Position numbers and translations under genes: made by a program
NCBI GenBank assembly: GCA_000169115.1
Contig: AAVV01000008.1
Span: 62,001-126,000 of the forward strand
Source of the DNA: a marine gamma proteobacterium HTCC2080
GTDB taxonomy: Bacteria > Pseudomonadota > Gammaproteobacteria > Pseudomonadales > Halieaceae
Length of the DNA stretch: 64,000 bases
Direction: 5' to 3'
Notes under the pieces: model-generated
Database searches by the model: none
What the model saw: only the letters and a program-made list of their open reading frames with translations
Told to the model about the DNA's origin: nothing
Shown here: one piece after another, positions 61,903-64,000 of the stretch
Layout: each line of letters begins with the position of its first letter
Position numbering within the stretch: the first letter of the stretch is position 1

Positions 61903-63258
61903 TTATTGTTTTCGCTCAAGGGTGGGTGTTAGCCCTAGCCCTGTGTTGGCTGCGGTGACGGCTGCCGCTCTTTGCGCATTTTGGTAAGCCAGGCCATCGG
62001 GGAATAACGCTTTAGTCGGTTTCACTTCACCGATGCGCCTGATGCTGCAATCTTTATCGTAATCTGGGGCCCCTTGCAGGCCGATGATCCCTGACATTTG
62101 GCGAATCATGAACGTGTAGTTGTTGTACTGTTGGCACTCGGTCATACCCCCGTTTAGGAAGGGAGGCTCTGAATAAAAGAGCGAGGCTTCAAAGTGGGCG
62201 CTGGTGAGCATAATGGTGCCCCCCGCATTTGTGTCGATACTTTTCATGGCCCAGAGGCTGCCTTCGTGAGGAAAATATAGATCATCGTTATCCTGGGAGT
62301 CATCAACAAAGTGCGCGCGTTCTTCGGTCGTTGCATTTTCATTGTTTGCTTCAGTATAAATATAGCTTTCAGTGACCCCGCCCCAATAAATAGCTCTTAA
62401 AGGAGGGGTGCCATCAACCTCTGTTTCGTTCACTCCAGATATTCGGTGGGAGTCATAGGGTGGATTAGGATCGCTTTCAGCGCGCCATGGCCCCGCAATT
62501 TCCTCAATCGGGCCCTCCAAATATGTGGCCGCTAAGGGGCCGTATCCCAGCAGGTTACTGTGATAAGAAACGCCATCCCATTCTTGGCGAGTGAAATCTT
62601 GTGTATTGCTATCGAAGGAATACGTGCCGTTTATACCGTAGCGACAAAACTTATCTTTACAATTTTCAACGGGAACTCCGTCGTCACCTTTCCAGTAGTA
62701 CCCCGCTGTTGCATAGTAAGCACCGGCACAAATACCTACATAGTTACCGCCTTGATCTAGATAAGCGGTCAGCTTAGATTTGCCAGTGGCACCTAAATTG
62801 CGCTGCATTTCGTAAGCATCACCCCCCGGCATCAGGAACAGGGAAGCTTGAGCAAGGCCCACATCGCTACAGTTGTTAAAGTCATCAAGGGTAAGCAAGA
62901 CATAATTCAAACTGGGTTCGCCTGTCCAGGTTGTTCTTGTGCTGTTTAGAAGGGTGGCCTCACTGAGTTGGCGTCGTCCTGTTTTCCAAAAATGGACGAG
63001 TGCCTCTGCCCAAATCTGAGTAGTGCTTGTTGTCCCGTGGCCAATATAAATAGCGATATCGGTGTCTCTCGTCAGTTTGCACTGGCTTGCAGGGTTACCT
63101 TTGATGACGCTTTGATCGGAGCCACGTAGATCGACGATAACCCTGAGGAGCTCTGAGAATTGCGTTTGTGGATTGCTGTGAACCGACGTTGTTGCGCTAC
63201 AGATGACGCCTAGGAACAGGGCGAAGGCTGGCTTGAATGTTCTAAGTTTTAAATGCAC
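61903..63258 (-). CDS. Exported BPL_N-type glutamine-amidotransferase-like protein
   Basis: This 451-residue exported protein has a class I amidotransferase-like domain of the BPL_N type (named for biotin-protein ligase N-termini). LFLMPGGDAYEMQ and the nucleophile elbow GICAGAYYAT with Cys are clear. A signal peptide (KPAFALFLGVICSATTSVHS) leads it, so it is not biotin ligase; the domain probably hydrolyses or transfers an amide in the periplasm, or only binds a ligand. I favour GTG 63258, which is preceded by GGAAAG and places the signal peptide at the start, over the longer frame to 63333. It is transcribed alone. Confidence 0.78.
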   Translation of the reverse strand: MHLKLRTFKPAFALFLGVICSATTSVHSNPQTQFSELLRVIVDLRGSDQSVIKGNPASQCKLTRDTDIAIYIGHGTTSTTQIWAEALVHFWKTGRRQLSEATLLNSTRTTWTGEPSLNYVLLTLDDFNNCSDVGLAQASLFLMPGGDAYEMQRNLGATGKSKLTAYLDQGGNYVGICAGAYYATAGYYWKGDDGVPVENCKDKFCRYGINGTYSFDSNTQDFTRQEWDGVSYHSNLLGYGPLAATYLEGPIEEIAGPWRAESDPNPPYDSHRISGVNETEVDGTPPLRAIYWGGVTESYIYTEANNENATTEERAHFVDDSQDNDDLYFPHEGSLWAMKSIDTNAGGTIMLTSAHFEASLFYSEPPFLNGGMTECQQYNNYTFMIRQMSGIIGLQGAPDYDKDCSIRRIGEVKPTKALFPDGLAYQNAQRAAAVTAANTGLGLTPTLERKQ

Positions 63259-63660
63259 GTCGCTTTCCAATCTCAATAAGATGCTGTTAGGTGCCTCATA
63301 GATGATGTGTTCTAAATTGAAGCGACTAACCAATAATTATCCGTAAAGCGCTGCGGCATTGGTTGCTTGGACTATCGCATCGGCGGTCTCATAATAAAAA
63401 CTCTTTATAGGGTTATCTATAGCCTGCTTTGAGCATCTGCCGCAAATAAAACAACTGCAACTTGGGCCGCAGTTTTTTATACGACCAAACGCATTACTTA
63501 TAACCTCAGCTCTTGGACAGTCGCATGAGAGGCAAACTTTACACAGTGTGGATGACCAGATGTCACCCGTTTTCCCGGCATGGCCGAGCGATCTAAGGAG
63601 TTATGAGCCCAGTGTCAGGATAAGTCTTCAGTTTAACCCGTCCGTGGTGGATGGCCGCAC
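63259..63660. other. Intergenic region with hairpin near 63453-63478
   Basis: About 400 bases without a gene. AACTGC (63453-63458) pairs with GCAGTT (63469-63474) with a T run on the plus strand and a looser T-rich tail on the minus strand. It may end the phytanoyl-CoA dioxygenase transcript coming from the right. Confidence 0.4.
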
Positions 63661-64000
63661 TCAGTCTGACGGTGTGCTAATTTCCGTCTGCAGCGCATCC
63701 AATTCATCTGAAGTGCCCAGCATGCTGCCCTCAACTTTATGCCCAAGCGCATATTGCGGAGGCACGATTTCAGGGTGTTCACCCGGTTGACCCGGGGGGG
63801 TGAAGTAGCCCAAGGCATATTGGCCCATCGAGTAACCGATTAACTCTTGAAGCGGTTTTTCCAGATCCTTAGCGATCTCAGGAGGGCAGGTGAGGTATTG
63901 ATTTTCCTCCTGCCGCAACCAACCTAACGTATAGGTAATATTGATGCCAATACGATCGTGGTTGCTGCGGTTTTCGCCACCACCATGAAAAACTGAACCT
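63661..64000 (-). CDS. Phytanoyl-CoA dioxygenase family protein, C-terminal part only
   Basis: The frame is open to the right edge of the window, so only the C-terminal 112 residues or so are seen. [19 protein letters not shown] carries the distal iron-binding His and the 2-oxoglutarate-binding Arg of the family. [14 protein letters not shown] and [16 protein letters not shown] follow, as usual in PhyH proteins. These are Fe(II)/2-oxoglutarate dioxygenases hydroxylating lipids or small metabolites. The start lies beyond position 64000 on the minus strand. Confidence 0.88.
   Translation of the reverse strand, partial: GSVFHGGGENRSNHDRIGINITYTLGWLRQEENQYLTCPPEIAKDLEKPLQELIGYSMGQYALGYFTPPGQPGEHPEIVPPQYALGHKVEGSMLGTSDELDALQTEISTPSD

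Overview
The window reads as a piece of a Gram-negative, probably aerobic, marine-type gammaproteobacterial chromosome, with base composition slightly above 50% GC by eye. Two TonB-dependent receptors, a DcaP-type porin, several lipoproteins, a BCCT carrier, a Na+/glutamate symporter and many acyl-CoA or steroid-type oxidoreductases support this. The placement is inference; a Halieaceae/OM60-like relative would fit, but no marker gene is present to fix it. I see no insertion sequences, phage genes, CRISPR array or rRNA. One tRNA-Arg(ACG) is present.

Region 1 (1-11.6 kb). After a truncated SCO/SenC gene and an aldehyde dehydrogenase comes a tightly packed minus-strand operon (10048 down to 2461). 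It encodes an MttB-family methyltransferase, a corrinoid protein, a DUF1638 protein, a small 'virulence factor' domain protein, separate C-terminal and catalytic methylene-THF reductase proteins (MetV-like and MetF-like), a pterin-binding methyl-THF:corrinoid methyltransferase and an ATP-dependent corrinoid reactivator. Together they would move a methyl group from a (quaternary) amine to corrinoid, to THF, and on to methylene-THF. A secreted succinylglutamate desuccinylase/aspartoacylase-like protein lies upstream.

Region 2 (11.8-30.9 kb). This is a patchwork of small units: an SDR coupled to an ERG4/ERG24 sterol reductase; an MFS carrier; an enoyl-CoA hydratase; a secreted M20 peptidase next to a secreted metallo-beta-lactamase-fold hydrolase; a DcaP porin, secreted glutaminase and GltS glutamate carrier; a DUF1254/DUF1214 protein; an SDR, acyl-CoA dehydrogenase and saccharopine-dehydrogenase-like reductase; a class III aminotransferase; and a lipoprotein alpha/beta hydrolase.

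Region 3 (31-39.6 kb). It holds a Baeyer-Villiger-type flavin monooxygenase, a zinc-free MDR reductase, small exported proteins of unknown role, tRNA-Arg with a strong terminator, and an Ldh-family dehydrogenase followed by an HSL-type esterase.

Region 4 (39.7-52.4 kb). A long minus-strand operon encodes an aldehyde dehydrogenase of the alpha-ketoglutarate-semialdehyde type, an M19 dipeptidase-like protein, an unrecognised 588-residue protein, a DUF3726 protein, a BCCT carrier and the four sarcosine oxidase subunits (soxB, D, A, G). A divergent LysR regulator sits at its head. This looks like uptake and oxidative demethylation of an N-methylated amino acid. It feeds methylene-THF, the same pool that the corrinoid operon in region 1 would feed.

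Region 5 (52.7-64 kb). It contains two TonB-dependent receptors flanking a haloalkane dehalogenase, an SRPBCC protein, an SDR, an exported glutamine-amidotransferase-like (BPL_N) protein, and the C-terminal part of a phytanoyl-CoA dioxygenase cut by the right edge.

Functional names come from recognising motifs and family sequence patterns by eye; no search was run.
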